This document shows, one piece after another, positions 56,163-56,646 of a stretch of 56,646 bases of DNA; positions within the stretch are counted from its first letter, which is position 1, and every line of letters starts with the position of its first letter. The notes beneath the pieces are model-generated. The model was given only the letters and a program-made list of their open reading frames with translations. It had not been told where the DNA came from and did not search any database. The translations under genes and the position numbers were made by a program. This stretch comes from a virus. The stretch is taken from positions 1 to 56,646 of the IMG/VR virus record IMGVR_UViG_3300042934_000556; one strand, written 5' to 3'.

Positions 56163-56499
56163 CGGGCTGCTCAAACGGTTGCTGACCGGAATAAGCCCGC
56201 ATGGCGCTGATCGCGTTAGTGTACAGTTCCTCGATCCGCTGCTGAGACTCGTAGGCCTCGCGCTTGACCTTGAGTAGTTCGTTCTCGTGTCTGAGACGCT
56301 CCTGCTCGAGGATCTCTCGGGTCGAACCTAGCTTCAGGAAATGGGTGATCACCTGAGCTGAGGCTGTACCATCTTCCAACTGCTGTTCAGCGAGCCTGGC
56401 GGCCTTAGCCACGAGCTGACTCTCCCGAGCCTCGGGAGTTGCGGCCGGTTTATGTCGACTAGGTCTCGGTTGCGGATCACTTTGTCGGCGAGCAGGCAC
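56155..56499 (-). CDS. Putative small terminase subunit
   Basis: 114 residues from GTG 56499, placed by AAGGAG. Contains ESQLVAKAARLAEQQLEDGTASAQVITHFLKLGSTREILEQERLRHENELLKVKREAYESQQRIEELYTNAISAMR, a helical pattern I associate with phage small terminase-type proteins next to HNH and large terminase genes. First gene of the late module. Its 5' part is duplicated at 29-1 by the contig overlap. Confidence 0.65.
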   Translation of the reverse strand: MPARRQSDPQPRPSRHKPAATPEARESQLVAKAARLAEQQLEDGTASAQVITHFLKLGSTREILEQERLRHENELLKVKREAYESQQRIEELYTNAISAMRAYSGQQPFEQPDE

Positions 56500-56646
56500 G
56501 GTTTTCAACTCCTTTCGGTTGGGTTCATGTCAAGAAAGTTAGACTCCTGGGACCTCAGCCCTAGGTTTGTTTGACCAAAAGTTCCCCCGGGGCTTTCTGG
56601 GGGTGTAAAACTTCTGCCGAAAAGTTCCCCCGGAGGAAAAATATGG
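56471..56646. repeat. Terminal redundancy, right copy
   Basis: Copy of 1-176 with T at 56598 in place of C at 128. Includes the terminase start, the TTGACA-containing stretch and the hairpin described at 107-163. Confidence 0.9.

Noticed and set aside
1-56646. Lysogeny functions
   Set aside because: I looked for integrase, excisionase, Cro/CI-type repressor and ParA-type genes and saw none; small unknown genes could still hide a repressor.

Overview
The window is an essentially complete genome of a lytic, long-tailed (siphovirus-like) double-stranded DNA phage. Bases 1-176 recur at 56471-56646 with one mismatch, so the contig closes to a circle of about 56.47 kb. Every convincing gene lies on the minus strand, and genes are packed tightly with many 1-4 base stop/start overlaps. 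Base composition is moderately GC-rich. The endolysin has a peptidoglycan peptidase and three CW_7 wall-binding repeats, which points to a Gram-positive host, probably an actinobacterium. That host is an inference from composition and gene content. I see no integrase, repressor, tRNA or CRISPR array.

Read in the direction of transcription (high to low coordinates), the late module runs from 56.5 to 28.5 kb. It holds a putative small terminase, HNH nuclease, endolysin, head-tail connector, large terminase, a block of proteins carrying the tag HYGVKGMKWGVRK, portal, a fused protease-scaffold-capsid protein, connector and tail-terminator proteins, two paralogous tail-tube proteins, tail chaperone, fibres, tape measure, distal tail protein, a Gp37-like protein, an FN3 fibre and two holin-type proteins.

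From 28.5 to 21.7 kb lies an array of tiny, mostly membrane-anchored genes. Ten of them each have their own copy of a rigid 35-bp promoter-like element, and nearly all end in a terminator-type hairpin, most built on one conserved sequence.

From 24 to 7 kb is an early/middle region: DUF6353-like membrane proteins, many small unknown genes, a 1337-residue replicase that joins an SF3 helicase, an archaeo-eukaryotic primase, a proofreading exonuclease and a family B polymerase, and a SLOG-ssDNA-binding fusion.

From 6.5 to 0.36 kb are an SF2 helicase, two PD-(D/E)XK nucleases, a NUMOD4/HNH endonuclease preceded by an iteron-like AT-rich region that may be the origin, and a 927-residue protein with the DFDGD signature of two-barrel RNA polymerases. 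That protein starts with a variant of the tag found on the block next to portal. A structured intergenic region (30-360) then leads back to the terminase.

The most interesting hypothesis is that the tag marks proteins for packaging in the head: two zincin-like peptidases, a GNAT acetyltransferase, a possible ADP-ribosyltransferase and the RNA polymerase-like protein would travel with the DNA and act on the new host at once. The polymerase could then read the 35-bp promoters of the small-gene array.
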